Assembly: GCA_000434215.1 (NCBI GenBank)
Contig: HF999738.1
Location: forward strand, 11,174-47,735
Length of the DNA stretch: 36,562 nucleotides
Origin: Bacteroides sp. CAG:144
GTDB taxonomy: Bacteria > Bacteroidota > Bacteroidia > Bacteroidales > UBA11471
Direction of reading: 5' to 3'
The translations under genes were made by a program, and so were the position numbers. Position 1 is the first letter of the stretch. Every line of letters starts with the position of its first letter. Under the pieces are notes generated by a model. It was not told where the DNA came from. It was given only the letters and a program-made list of their open reading frames with translations, and did not search any database. Below, piece by piece: positions 14,371 to 22,078 of this stretch.

Positions 14371-15624
14371 ATGTCAACACTCCTTTCCCGACTTGAACAG
14401 GTGCGGACGGCTTCACGCCGATTGAATTTGCTCGACGAATCGACGGTGAATGCCATATTGCTCGATGTCGCAGCTGCGACAGATGAGCGGGCGGATTTTA
14501 TTTTGTCTGAAAATGCCCGCGATTTGGCGCTTATGGATAAAACCAATCCCAAGTACGATCGTTTGCAGCTTACGCGGAAACGGTTGGCCGACATTGCTTC
14601 GGATATGCGTCGTGTTGCCGGTTTACCTTCTCCTTTGGGGAAGGTATTGAGTGAAACGGTACGTCCGAACGGCATGACGATACGGAAGGTATCCGTTCCG
14701 TTCGGTGTGATAGGTATTATCTATGAGGCGCGTCCCAACGTAACATTCGATGTTTTCTCCCTCTGTTTCAAAGCGGGAAGCGCTTGTGTCCTCAAAGGAG
14801 GAAGCGATGCCCACTATTCCAATATGGCGATCGTGGAAGTTATCAACAGTGTGTTGATAAAGTATAAAATCGATTTGAACACAGTGGTTTTACTTCCCAA
14901 TGACAGGGAAGTTATCAACGAGTTGTTAAACGCTTCGGGTTATGTCGATTTGGTGATTCCCCGGGGAAGCAAAAGCCTTATCGATTTTGTGCGTCAAAAT
15001 GCGAAGGTACCTGTTATCGAGACCGGAGCGGGTGTATGCCATACCTATTTCGACCGTTCGGGCGACATCGAGAAAGGGCGTGCCATCGTGTTCAATGCCA
15101 AGACGAGGCGTGTCTCGGTATGCAATGCTCTCGACTGCCTTATCATGCACCGCAGCCGTCTCTCCGATTTGCCCGACTTGTGTGCACCGCTGGCCGAGAA
15201 AAACGTGGTGCTGTATGCCGACGACTTTGCTTATGCTATACTCGACAGGCGCTATCCGGCCTCTTTGCTGAGACAAGCCGATGCCCATAGTTTCGGGACG
15301 GAGTTTCTCGATTATAAAATGGCGATAAAAACGGTTTCTTCGATCGATGAGGCGCTCGAACATATTGCCCGTTATTCTTCGCAGCACAGCGAGAGCATCG
15401 TAAGCGAAGATGCCGGGGCGTGCGATCGGTTTACTCGGGAGGTCGATGCCGCTTGTGTATATACCAATGTATCGACGGCGTTTACCGACGGCGGACAGTT
15501 CGGGTTCGGAGCGGAGATAGGCATCAGTACGCAAAAGCTGCATGCACGCGGGCCTATGGCTTTGCCCGAGCTTACCAGTTATAAATACATTATCACTGGC
15601 GACGGTCAGGTGCGTAATGGATAA
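14371..15624 (+). CDS. proA: Gamma-glutamyl phosphate reductase
   Basis: A 417-residue NADPH-dependent enzyme for the second step of proline synthesis, making glutamate-5-semialdehyde in the cytoplasm. ATG 14371 is used. The in-frame start at 14251 lies ahead of the promoter and is not credible. Family features in order are the [14 protein letters not shown] helix, [18 protein letters not shown], the cofactor loop [10 protein letters not shown], and [14 protein letters not shown]. Next come [16 protein letters not shown] and the catalytic cysteine in [12 protein letters not shown]. The end ([32 protein letters not shown], read in parts) is the usual C-terminal signature. No proB lies beside it, so the first step is encoded elsewhere. 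Its stop is 25 bp ahead of the transcarbamylase start, so the two are probably co-transcribed. Confidence 0.95.
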   Translation: MSTLLSRLEQVRTASRRLNLLDESTVNAILLDVAAATDERADFILSENARDLALMDKTNPKYDRLQLTRKRLADIASDMRRVAGLPSPLGKVLSETVRPNGMTIRKVSVPFGVIGIIYEARPNVTFDVFSLCFKAGSACVLKGGSDAHYSNMAIVEVINSVLIKYKIDLNTVVLLPNDREVINELLNASGYVDLVIPRGSKSLIDFVRQNAKVPVIETGAGVCHTYFDRSGDIEKGRAIVFNAKTRRVSVCNALDCLIMHRSRLSDLPDLCAPLAEKNVVLYADDFAYAILDRRYPASLLRQADAHSFGTEFLDYKMAIKTVSSIDEALEHIARYSSQHSESIVSEDAGACDRFTREVDAACVYTNVSTAFTDGGQFGFGAEIGISTQKLHARGPMALPELTSYKYIITGDGQVRNG

Positions 15625-15649
15625 TAAAACGATAAAAATTTTTCACGAT

Positions 15650-16603
15650 ATGAGACATTTCACTTCTGTAAAAGATTTGGGCGACTTGAATGCCGCCTTG
15701 AAGGAGGCTTTCGCGGTGAAGGCCGACCGTTTTGCCTATCAACATCTGGGCAAAAACAAGACCCTTATCATGATATTTTTCAATTCGAGCCTCCGCACGC
15801 GCCTCAGTACCCAGAAAGCTGCGATGAATTTGGGTATGAACGTTATCGTGCTTGATATAAATCAGGGTGCTTGGAAACTCGAAACCGAACGGGGTGTGAT
15901 TATGGACGGCGATAAAACCGAACATCTTCTCGAAGCCATTCCCGTGATAGGCTGCTATTGCGATGTGATAGGCGTCCGTTCGTTCGCCCGGTTCGAAAAT
16001 AAGGCCGATGATTACGAGGAGAAAATCATTTCACAATTTATCCGTTATTCGGGTCGTCCCGTATTCAGCATGGAGGCGGCTACCCGCCACCCTTTGCAAA
16101 GTTTTGCCGACCTTATCACCATCGAGGAGTATAAAAAGACACCGCGGCCGAAAGTGGTTCTCACATGGGCGCCCCACCCCAAAGCGCTTCCGCAGGCTGT
16201 CGCCAATTCGTTTGCCGAGTGGATGAATGAAACCGATTATGATTTTGTCATCACACACCCCGAAGGTTATGAACTCGATCCCCGTTTCGTGGGCAAAGCC
16301 CGTGTGGAATACGACCAGCGCAAAGCATTCGAGGGAGCCGATTTCATTTATGCCAAAAACTGGTCGGCTTATACCGATCCCAATTATGGCAAGGTAATCA
16401 ATACCGATCGTTCATGGACAGTCGATGCGGAGAAAATGGCACTTACCAATAATGCTTATTTCATGCACTGCCTGCCCGTGCGTCGGAATATGATCGTTAC
16501 CGATGAAGTGATCGAGAGTGCGCAATCGATTGTGATTCCCGAGGCCGCGAATCGGGAGATTTCGGCTCAGGTCGTTTTGAAAAAGATTCTCGAAGACCTT
16601 TGA
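15650..16603 (+). CDS. argF': N-succinylornithine (or N-acetylornithine) carbamoyltransferase
   Basis: A 317-residue transcarbamylase of the ArgF' group for arginine synthesis. Bacteroides uses N-succinylornithine and some other bacteria N-acetylornithine. The carbamoyl-phosphate motif is SSLRTR (46-51) and the catalytic HCLP motif appears in FMHCLPVRRNM. The segments GAWKLE (73-78), EAATRHPLQSFADL and TWAPHPKALPQAVANSF fit this subgroup and not ordinary ornithine transcarbamylase. The start at 15650 matches the remembered B. fragilis enzyme. ATG 15617 would overlap proA and add 11 residues. The residue that sets succinyl versus acetyl specificity (Pro90 in B. fragilis, Glu92 in Xanthomonas) is Thr90 here, in GDKTEHLLEA. 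A small residue is expected to favour succinylornithine. Confidence 0.93.
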   Translation: MRHFTSVKDLGDLNAALKEAFAVKADRFAYQHLGKNKTLIMIFFNSSLRTRLSTQKAAMNLGMNVIVLDINQGAWKLETERGVIMDGDKTEHLLEAIPVIGCYCDVIGVRSFARFENKADDYEEKIISQFIRYSGRPVFSMEAATRHPLQSFADLITIEEYKKTPRPKVVLTWAPHPKALPQAVANSFAEWMNETDYDFVITHPEGYELDPRFVGKARVEYDQRKAFEGADFIYAKNWSAYTDPNYGKVINTDRSWTVDAEKMALTNNAYFMHCLPVRRNMIVTDEVIESAQSIVIPEAANREISAQVVLKKILEDL

Positions 16604-16616
16604 CCGGAAACAGGGC

Positions 16617-16679
16617 TTCGTATTTCGCCGGAAAAGTTTTACCTTTGCCCACCCTTTTTCATCGACAGACAAAAAGGTG
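16617..16679 (+). promoter_or_regulatory. argS: argS promoter with a stem-loop at the transcript start
   Basis: TTCG (16617-16620), 19 bp, then TACCTTTG (16640-16647) is a near-consensus promoter. At the predicted start, CACCCTTTTT (16650-16659) pairs with AAAAAGGTG (16671-16679) with one bulged C, so the mRNA may begin with a stem-loop, which can protect the 5' end. Confidence 0.6.
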
Positions 16680-16696
16680 AAATAAAATACAGAATT

Positions 16697-18493
16697 ATGA
16701 AAATCGAAAATCAAATAGCCCAAGCCGTTACGGCTGCGCTCAAAGCCCTTTACGGTATAGAAGCGGCTCCCGAGACACTGGGTATTCAGAAAACGAAAAA
16801 AGAATTTGAGGGGAATCTTACGCTTGTGGTATTCCCGTTCCTCAAAGCATCACATAAAGCTCCCGAAGCAACTGCGGCCGAGATAGGAGAATATCTGAAA
16901 GGACATAACCCCGAACTTATTTCCGCATTCAACGTCGTAAAAGGGTTCCTCAATTTGGTTGTTTCCCCCTCTTGTTGGGTAGGACAACTCAATGCGATTG
17001 CCGCAACTCCGCATTATGGCATTCGGGAGGTTTCGGCCGATTCTCCGTTGGTAATGATCGAATATTCTTCGCCCAATACCAACAAACCTTTGCATTTAGG
17101 GCATGTGCGTAACAACCTGCTGGGGTACAGTCTTGCCTGCATTATGGCTGCCAACGGTAACCGCGTAGTGAAAACCAACATCGTAAACGACAGAGGGATA
17201 CATATCTGTAAGTCGATGCTTGCATGGGAGAAGTGGGGCGAAGGCGTTACCCCCGAGAAAGCCGGGAAGAAAGGCGATCATCTCATCGGAGATTTTTATG
17301 TACTCTTCGACAAGCATTACAAGCAAGAGATCGCCGAGCTGCAAGCGCAGGGAATGAGCAAAGAAGAGGCCGAGGCTGCCTCTCCTCTTATGGCCGAGGC
17401 TCGTGAAATGTTGCGGAAGTGGGAGGCCGGCGATCCCGACGTGCGTCGCGTATGGGAAATGATGAACAGCTGGGTATATGCTGGTTTCGACGAGACGTAT
17501 CGTCGCATGGGAGTCGATTTCGACAAAATATATTATGAGTCGCAGACCTATCTCGAAGGTAAGGAAAAAGTTCTCGAAGGACTTGAAAAAGGTGTTCTTT
17601 TCCGTAAGGAAGACGGTTCGGTATGGGCCGACTTGTCAGACGAGGGACTCGACCAGAAATTGCTGCTCCGCGCCGACGGAACATCGGTGTATATGACGCA
17701 GGACATCGGAACGGCCAAGTTGCGATTCCGCGATTATCCCATCGACCGTATGATTTATGTTGTGGGCAATGAACAGAATTATCATTTCCAAGTGCTTTCT
17801 ATTCTGCTCGACCGTCTCGGTTTCAAGTGGGGACGAGATTTGGTTCATTTCTCTTACGGTATGGTGGAACTGCCCGAGGGAAAGATGAAGTCGCGTGAAG
17901 GTACGGTTGTAGATGCCGATGATCTTATCGACGAAATGGTGAATACCGCCCGCGAAACATCGGCCGAACTGGGAAAACTCGACGGCTGTACGCCCGAGGA
18001 GGCTCGGGCTGTATCGGAGATGGTAGGATTGGGTGCTCTCAAATATTTCATATTGAAAGTCGATCCCCGCAAGAATATGACATTCAACCCGAAAGAATCG
18101 ATTGATTTCAACGGAAACACCGGACCTTTCATTCAATATACGCATGCCCGTATCTGTTCGGTACTGCGTAAGGCTGCCGATGAGGGTATTGTGCTTCCGG
18201 CCGAAGCATCGACGCATATTGCACTTTCCGACAAGGAGATTTCTCTCGTGCAGAATCTTGCCGCATTCCCCGACGTGGTGGCCGAAGCAGGGAAGCAGTA
18301 CAGTCCGGCCCTTATTGCCAATTATACCTATGATTTGGTAAAAGAGTACAACCAGTTCTATCACGATTTCTCGATATTGCGCGAGGCCGATGCCGATGTG
18401 AAGGCTTTCCGTCTGTTGCTCTCGGCCCATGTCGCCCGCGTGGTGAAGACAGCCATGTCGTTGCTCGGCATACAGGTTCCCGATCGCATGTAG
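16697..18493 (+). CDS. argS: Arginyl-tRNA synthetase
   Basis: A 598-residue class I aminoacyl-tRNA synthetase that charges tRNA-Arg. The N-terminal additional domain (about 1-110) contains the QKTKKEFEGNLTLVVFPF stretch. The HIGH motif appears as HLGHVRNNLLG in SSPNTNKPLHLGH. The MTQDIGTAK, VVGNEQNYHFQVL and HFSYGMVELPEGKMKSREG segments follow, the last standing in for KMSKS as usual in ArgRS. The anticodon-binding DALR domain ends the protein (QFYHDFSILREAD, then SLLGIQVPDRM). Length and motifs are normal. It has its own promoter at 16617-16647 and a strong terminator at 18514-18551. It follows two amino-acid biosynthesis genes, one for arginine, which may be a loose functional grouping. Confidence 0.96.
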   Translation: MKIENQIAQAVTAALKALYGIEAAPETLGIQKTKKEFEGNLTLVVFPFLKASHKAPEATAAEIGEYLKGHNPELISAFNVVKGFLNLVVSPSCWVGQLNAIAATPHYGIREVSADSPLVMIEYSSPNTNKPLHLGHVRNNLLGYSLACIMAANGNRVVKTNIVNDRGIHICKSMLAWEKWGEGVTPEKAGKKGDHLIGDFYVLFDKHYKQEIAELQAQGMSKEEAEAASPLMAEAREMLRKWEAGDPDVRRVWEMMNSWVYAGFDETYRRMGVDFDKIYYESQTYLEGKEKVLEGLEKGVLFRKEDGSVWADLSDEGLDQKLLLRADGTSVYMTQDIGTAKLRFRDYPIDRMIYVVGNEQNYHFQVLSILLDRLGFKWGRDLVHFSYGMVELPEGKMKSREGTVVDADDLIDEMVNTARETSAELGKLDGCTPEEARAVSEMVGLGALKYFILKVDPRKNMTFNPKESIDFNGNTGPFIQYTHARICSVLRKAADEGIVLPAEASTHIALSDKEISLVQNLAAFPDVVAEAGKQYSPALIANYTYDLVKEYNQFYHDFSILREADADVKAFRLLLSAHVARVVKTAMSLLGIQVPDRM

Positions 18494-18513
18494 AATGTTA
18501 TCGGCATATTTCA

Positions 18514-18551
18514 ATGCAAAATAGGCTTGCTATTGCAAGCCTATTTTGCAT
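18514..18551 (+). terminator. argS terminator, 17-bp perfect stem
   Basis: Positions 18514-18530 and 18535-18551 form a perfect 17-bp inverted repeat around a TATT loop. The right arm holds a T4 run that would act as the U-tract. It begins 20 bp after the argS stop. Confidence 0.75.
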
Positions 18552-18709
18552 GGGGAAAGTGCTTTGTATCCGATAAAGATGATATGTGCATTAAACCTTG
18601 TTCCCGTTTTGTCGTCTAATCGAGAAATCGCTTTTGAAAAAGAAGCGAAAAGAAATTCCATTTTTCTTCCTATCTTTATCGCCTCAAAAACAAGAAGCCG
18701 AGAAAACGT

Positions 18710-19264
18710 ATGTTACCCGAGTATAATGAAGAAATTATAGTCGCCCAGTTGCAAGACCCTAGGCGATGTCGGGAGGCTTTCGCTCTTGTCGTGAGGCATT
18801 ACAGCCAATCGCTATACTGGCAGATACGTAAAATGGTCGTTTCGCACGATGATGCCGACGACTTGTTGCAAAATACTTTTTTGAAAGCGTGGTCGAGTAT
18901 CTCTTATTTCCGAGCCGAAGCACGTCTGTCGACGTGGTTGTACCGTATCGCCATAAATGAGACATTGACGTTTTTGGCCAAACAACGTCAGCAAAACAAT
19001 ATTCCCATCGACGGGGAAGACTCTTTTCTGGCAGAGCGGCTCGAAAGCGACGAATGGTTCGACGGCGATGAAATACAGCGATTGTTGCAGGAGGCCATAT
19101 TGCGCTTGCCCGAGAAGCAACGGCTCATCTTCAATATGCACTATTTCGACGAAATGAAGTACGAAGATATTTCCCGTATTCTCGGAACTTCGGTGGGGGC
19201 ATTGAAAGCCTCTTATCATCATGCCGTCAAGAAAATAGAAGAATATTTAACATCGGCCGATTAA
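18710..19264 (+). CDS. RNA polymerase sigma factor, ECF (RpoE-like) type
   Basis: A 184-residue ECF sigma factor. Region 2 (about 25-92) contains DADDLLQNTFLKAWSSISYFRAEARLSTWLYRIA (read in parts), with the DD motif that binds the polymerase clamp. Region 4 (about 125-180) has LPEKQRLIFNMHYFDEMKYEDIS and LGTSVGALKASYHHAVKKI, the helix-turn-helix that reads the -35 element. Region 3 is missing, as in all ECF factors. The start at 18710 is an ATG with no Shine-Dalgarno, as is normal here. A -7-like TATCTTTA lies at 18671-18678 without a clear -33 partner. It is first of three genes, followed by a single-pass membrane protein and a Spy-like periplasmic protein. That layout suggests envelope-stress control. 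The target promoter is unknown. Confidence 0.93.
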   Translation: MLPEYNEEIIVAQLQDPRRCREAFALVVRHYSQSLYWQIRKMVVSHDDADDLLQNTFLKAWSSISYFRAEARLSTWLYRIAINETLTFLAKQRQQNNIPIDGEDSFLAERLESDEWFDGDEIQRLLQEAILRLPEKQRLIFNMHYFDEMKYEDISRILGTSVGALKASYHHAVKKIEEYLTSAD

Positions 19265-19319
19265 ACCTTACAGAAACAAAGCAGTCTAAATATCGAAAAA
19301 TCATTCAAAGGCAAATAGT

Positions 19320-19676
19320 ATGGGAACAAAGAAAGAAATTTGGCAGAGAATCGACCGCCGGACCGGATTTACCGAGCCGACCGGCGATTACTTCGAGCAA
19401 TTTACCTCCCGTATAATGGAACAATTGCCCGAAATGGAACTACCGAAGGCCAAACCCGTTACGCTTTGGTCTCGCCTGCAACCCTGGGTATACATGGCGG
19501 CCATGTTTGTGGGGATAGCCTTGATGGTACGTGTTTTTTCTCCGGGAGAATCGTCCGAGGCCGAAATCGTAGCCGAAGAGCAGCTCAGCAATGAGTATTA
19601 TGACGAACTTATCTGGTCTTCTTGCGTCAATGATTACAGCGTGTATGAGTATCTGGCCGACGCTTACGAATATTAA
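19320..19676 (+). CDS. Single-pass membrane protein, candidate anti-sigma factor
   Basis: A 118-residue protein of unknown function. Residues 1-55 are soluble and should lie in the cytoplasm (GTKKEIWQRIDRRTGFTEP, then EQFTSRIMEQLPEMELPK). A hydrophobic helix follows at about 56-75 (WVYMAAMFVGIALMVRVF). The C-terminal 43 residues would be outside the inner membrane and are acidic and Tyr-rich (NEYYDEL, then NDYSVYEYLADAYEY at the very end). No zinc-binding anti-sigma motif (HxxxCxxC) is visible. Its place, 55 bp after the ECF sigma gene and 10 bp before the Spy-like gene, suggests it holds the sigma factor and senses the periplasm through its tail. That role is inferred from context. It could instead be an unrelated envelope protein. 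Confidence 0.72.
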   Translation: MGTKKEIWQRIDRRTGFTEPTGDYFEQFTSRIMEQLPEMELPKAKPVTLWSRLQPWVYMAAMFVGIALMVRVFSPGESSEAEIVAEEQLSNEYYDELIWSSCVNDYSVYEYLADAYEY

Positions 19677-19686
19677 CTCTGTGGAT

Positions 19687-20325
19687 ATGCGTAATTTTAT
19701 TTTTTCTATTATATTGTTGTGGAGTTTGACGGCATTCTCTCAAGTGGCGATTGCGCAAGAAAAAGTGCTTACGCTTTCAGAGGCTGAGGCTTTGCTCGAA
19801 AAGGCTCAACAAAAATACAGTAAAGCCAAAGATGCTTATCGCAAATCATTGAAAACCGGAGAGGAAACGACAACCCTCAAAGCTCTGCGCTCTGCAAGTC
19901 GGGAAGTAGGGCGTTATCGGTTGGAAATTTTCAAGGTTCACAAGCGCGATTTCTTACGGGAAAGAGCCGAACTTTCCGACGAAGAAGCTGCCGAGTTTTT
20001 CCCGTATTATGAAGAGTTGCAAAATAAGTTATTCCGTATCCACGATGATGCCCAGCGGGAAATAAAGCGGTTATTGCGTTCGAAAGAACCGGTCTCTGAT
20101 GCAGAATATCAGGCTGCCGTAGCAAAAAAAATCGAAGCCGTGCAGGAAGAAGCTCAGGTACAGAAAGAGTATTACGAACGGTTTCTGAAAATATTGCCGG
20201 CCAGGAAAATCGTTTTGATTTTCGATGCCGAAGCCCGGTTCTCACAGGAGATGATGCGTACCAAACCGGGGAAACAAGGAAATAGACAGAACTTATTGCA
20301 GTCTCTCAAAAACGATAAGAAATAG
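19687..20325 (+). CDS. Spy/CpxP-like periplasmic protein
   Basis: A 212-residue secreted, strongly helical, charged protein. The start at 19687 gives a signal peptide (MRNFIFSIILLWSLTAFSQVAIA, split as 20+3 here, cleavage before Gln). A 19591 in-frame start overlaps the upstream gene and is rejected. The mature part begins with heptad-like helices (KVLTLSEAEALLEKAQQKY, then KAKDAYRKSL). A segment with the Spy/CpxP-type order follows: LSDEEAAEFFPYYEELQNKLFRI, EAQVQKEYYERFLKILPARKI and FDAEARFSQEMM. These fit the pattern of an LTxxQ-like repeat with a KxLP turn. Few His, Cys or Met residues occur, so a metal-sensing role is not evident. It may be a chaperone or stress sensor linked to the sigma factor upstream. 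Confidence 0.72.
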   Translation: MRNFIFSIILLWSLTAFSQVAIAQEKVLTLSEAEALLEKAQQKYSKAKDAYRKSLKTGEETTTLKALRSASREVGRYRLEIFKVHKRDFLRERAELSDEEAAEFFPYYEELQNKLFRIHDDAQREIKRLLRSKEPVSDAEYQAAVAKKIEAVQEEAQVQKEYYERFLKILPARKIVLIFDAEARFSQEMMRTKPGKQGNRQNLLQSLKNDKK

Positions 20326-20360
20326 TGTAAATATTTTTCTCCGTTAACTTTGTGTTTTTT

Positions 20361-20387
20361 CCCGGGCTCTTGTCCGGGATTTTTTTG
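20361..20387 (+). terminator. Terminator after the sigma/Spy operon
   Basis: CCCGG (20361-20365) pairs with CCGGG (20374-20378), and a run of Ts follows at 20380-20387. It lies 35 bp past the stop of the Spy-like gene. The adjoining TAACTTTG (20345-20352) resembles a -7 box but has no -33 partner. Confidence 0.65.
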
Positions 20388-20644
20388 TTTCATAATCGGG
20401 GTGATTTACAAGAAAATTTCTGGTTCAGACGGCTTATACGTCGAAAAACTTATCGGACAACCATAAATTTTTGCCGGAAAAACAACGATGTGGCCTGCCG
20501 GGAAAATAGGGCATGTACGGCTTCGACGCAGGCGGAACCGGGAGTTGGCATACGGGGCGTGGTGCGGAGTAGCAGATGCCGAGAGTAATCCTCCGGTAAT
20601 TTGGATAATGTCCGTATATTTGCAGGTTTTTTTTAATTCGTATT
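20388..20644. other. Gene-free stretch with a GC-rich structured segment, before the BASS gene
   Basis: No believable ORF is present. Around 20537-20597 an outer pairing (ACCGG-AG at 20537-20544 with CTCCGGT at 20591-20597, one bulge) encloses an inner one (GGCAT at 20547-20551 with ATGCC at 20576-20580). This suggests a structured RNA or a decayed element. A -7-like TATATTTG (20615-20622) for the BASS gene follows, without a good -33 box. It matches no riboswitch I recognise. Confidence 0.4.
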
Positions 20645-21508
20645 ATGAATACTGTTTGGATTGTACTGCCCATACTCACCCTGTTGATGTTTGAATTGGG
20701 ATTGACGATAAGTCTCGATGATTTCAAGGCTTTCCGTACTCGACCGAAACCTGTCATAGCAGGTATCGTGGGACAAATATTGTTCCTGCCGCTCATTGCT
20801 TTTATCATCTGTTTGATATTTGAGGTTGAGCCTGTGTTTTTCATGGGTATAATGATTATAGCCTGCTCGCCGGGTGGCAGCTCTTCCAATGTCTTCTCGA
20901 TGCTTGCCAAAGGCGATGTGGCACTTTCTGTATCCCTTACGGCGCTAAGCAGCATTATTACCTTGTTTACCATTCCGGTCATATTGGATTTTTCTGCTGC
21001 CTATATCGGTAATTTCCCCGGTCATGAAATAAAACTGCCCGTAGGTAATCTTGTCGTGCAAAACCTGTTGATGATGCTTGTGCCCATTGTCATGGGAATA
21101 GCGGTGAAACGATACTTTCCTGTGTTTGCCGGGAAAATACATAAGGTACTTTCGAAAATCGCATTTCCGGCCCTTATACTGCTTGCTGCCATATTTTTTG
21201 TACAGCACCGTGAAACGATTGTTGCAGAATTCGGGAAATTGGGATTCTGCATCACTGTGTTGATACTTTCTGCTATGGGTGGGGGCGTATTATTGTCCCG
21301 TGTCTTGCACCTGACCCCGAAAGAGAACCGCACGCTGGTTATCGAAATCGGCATGCAGAATGCCGCCCAAGCAATAGCTGTGGCCAGCAGTCCGTTTGTT
21401 TTCAACAACGGGACAATGGCTATCCCGGCCATCATTTATGCCTTGATGATGAATGTGATATTGCTCACTTATATTTCCCTGCCTGCCAGACAGTGTAGCG
21501 GTTGTTGA
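20645..21508 (+). CDS. Bile acid:sodium symporter (BASS) family transporter
   Basis: A 287-residue inner-membrane transporter of the BASS superfamily (ASBT/NTCP, YocS, PanS-like). It has many hydrophobic segments. The crossing-helix motifs of the fold are present: MIIACSPGGSSSNVFSMLAKGD (read as ACSPGGSSSN plus VFSMLAKGD), with sodium-site residues, and EIGMQNAAQAIAVASSPFVF. Members import organic anions or related compounds with sodium, and the substrate here cannot be read from sequence. The C-terminus is short but the transporter core is complete. It has a -7-like box at 20615-20622. It stands alone, facing the convergent acetyltransferase gene 27 bp away. Confidence 0.9.
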   Translation: MNTVWIVLPILTLLMFELGLTISLDDFKAFRTRPKPVIAGIVGQILFLPLIAFIICLIFEVEPVFFMGIMIIACSPGGSSSNVFSMLAKGDVALSVSLTALSSIITLFTIPVILDFSAAYIGNFPGHEIKLPVGNLVVQNLLMMLVPIVMGIAVKRYFPVFAGKIHKVLSKIAFPALILLAAIFFVQHRETIVAEFGKLGFCITVLILSAMGGGVLLSRVLHLTPKENRTLVIEIGMQNAAQAIAVASSPFVFNNGTMAIPAIIYALMMNVILLTYISLPARQCSGC

Positions 21509-21535
21509 TTAAAAAGTCGATAATCTCGAAGATCC

Positions 21536-22066
21536 TTAAATCGGAGCGATACGCTGCAAGATGACGACATCTTCATATCCCTTATCCCGGCAAATCCATT
21601 GAGACAAAAGCCCGCACCGCTCAAATCCGGAACTCTCGAAAAGTCGTAAACTGGCTGCGTTCCTTTCGGCGACATGGGCATAAAGTTGATGCAGATGAAG
21701 GAAATCGAATGCATACCGGCACAATAATTCCAATGCCTCGCTTGCCATACCCTGTTTCCTATACCGAGTATCGACGTAAATTCCTACCGCGGCCCGTCGA
21801 TGGTAAGGGTCGAAATCGAAAAGGTCTACCATACCCGCCACCGATTTATCATTCTGGCATACGATCATAAGCCGTAATTGCCGAGATTGAAAAATATCCT
21901 GCCTTTGGCTCTCTTCGATATAGGTGCGTATCGCATAACGGGAATAAGGTGCCAAAGCACAGCCGTCGCCCCATGCAGAAGGGTCGTTTTCCCAGCGATA
22001 AACGAAGGAAACATCTTCGGGCTCGATGGCTCTCAACAGTAATCGGGTTCCGGATAAAAAGTCCAT
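21536..22066 (-). CDS. GNAT-family N-acetyltransferase, RimJ/RimL-like
   Basis: A 176-residue acetyltransferase. The opening LLRAIEPEDVSFVYRWENDPSAWG matches the RimJ/RimL/SpeG type. The acetyl-CoA pyrophosphate loop appears in AAVGIYVDTRYRKQGMASEALELL, with the R-x-K-Q-G-M-A pattern. The FDFLHLHQLYAHVAERNAASLRLFESSGFER segment, read in parts, is the usual C-terminal strand and helix pair, with AxN as the family signature. Some members of this group acetylate polyamines or ribosomal N-termini, and the substrate here cannot be decided. It is the last gene of the fbp-recR-glycosyltransferase-GNAT run, 12 bp after the glycosyltransferase. I see no strong terminator behind it. Confidence 0.87.
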   Translation of the reverse strand: MDFLSGTRLLLRAIEPEDVSFVYRWENDPSAWGDGCALAPYSRYAIRTYIEESQRQDIFQSRQLRLMIVCQNDKSVAGMVDLFDFDPYHRRAAVGIYVDTRYRKQGMASEALELLCRYAFDFLHLHQLYAHVAERNAASLRLFESSGFERCGLLSQWICRDKGYEDVVILQRIAPI

Positions 22067-22078
22067 AATCGGATATCT

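Noticed and set aside
14229..14675. N-terminal extension of the pectinesterase-like gene on the minus strand
   Set aside because: It is antisense to proA and has no signal peptide. The ATG at 14228 gives a clean one.
20345..20352. TAACTTTG as a promoter
   Set aside because: No -33 element 19 bp upstream, and a terminator hairpin begins 9 bp after it.
20520..20600. Cobalamin riboswitch
   Set aside because: The GC-rich segment has GGAACCGG but lacks the B12-box and the rest of the conserved core.
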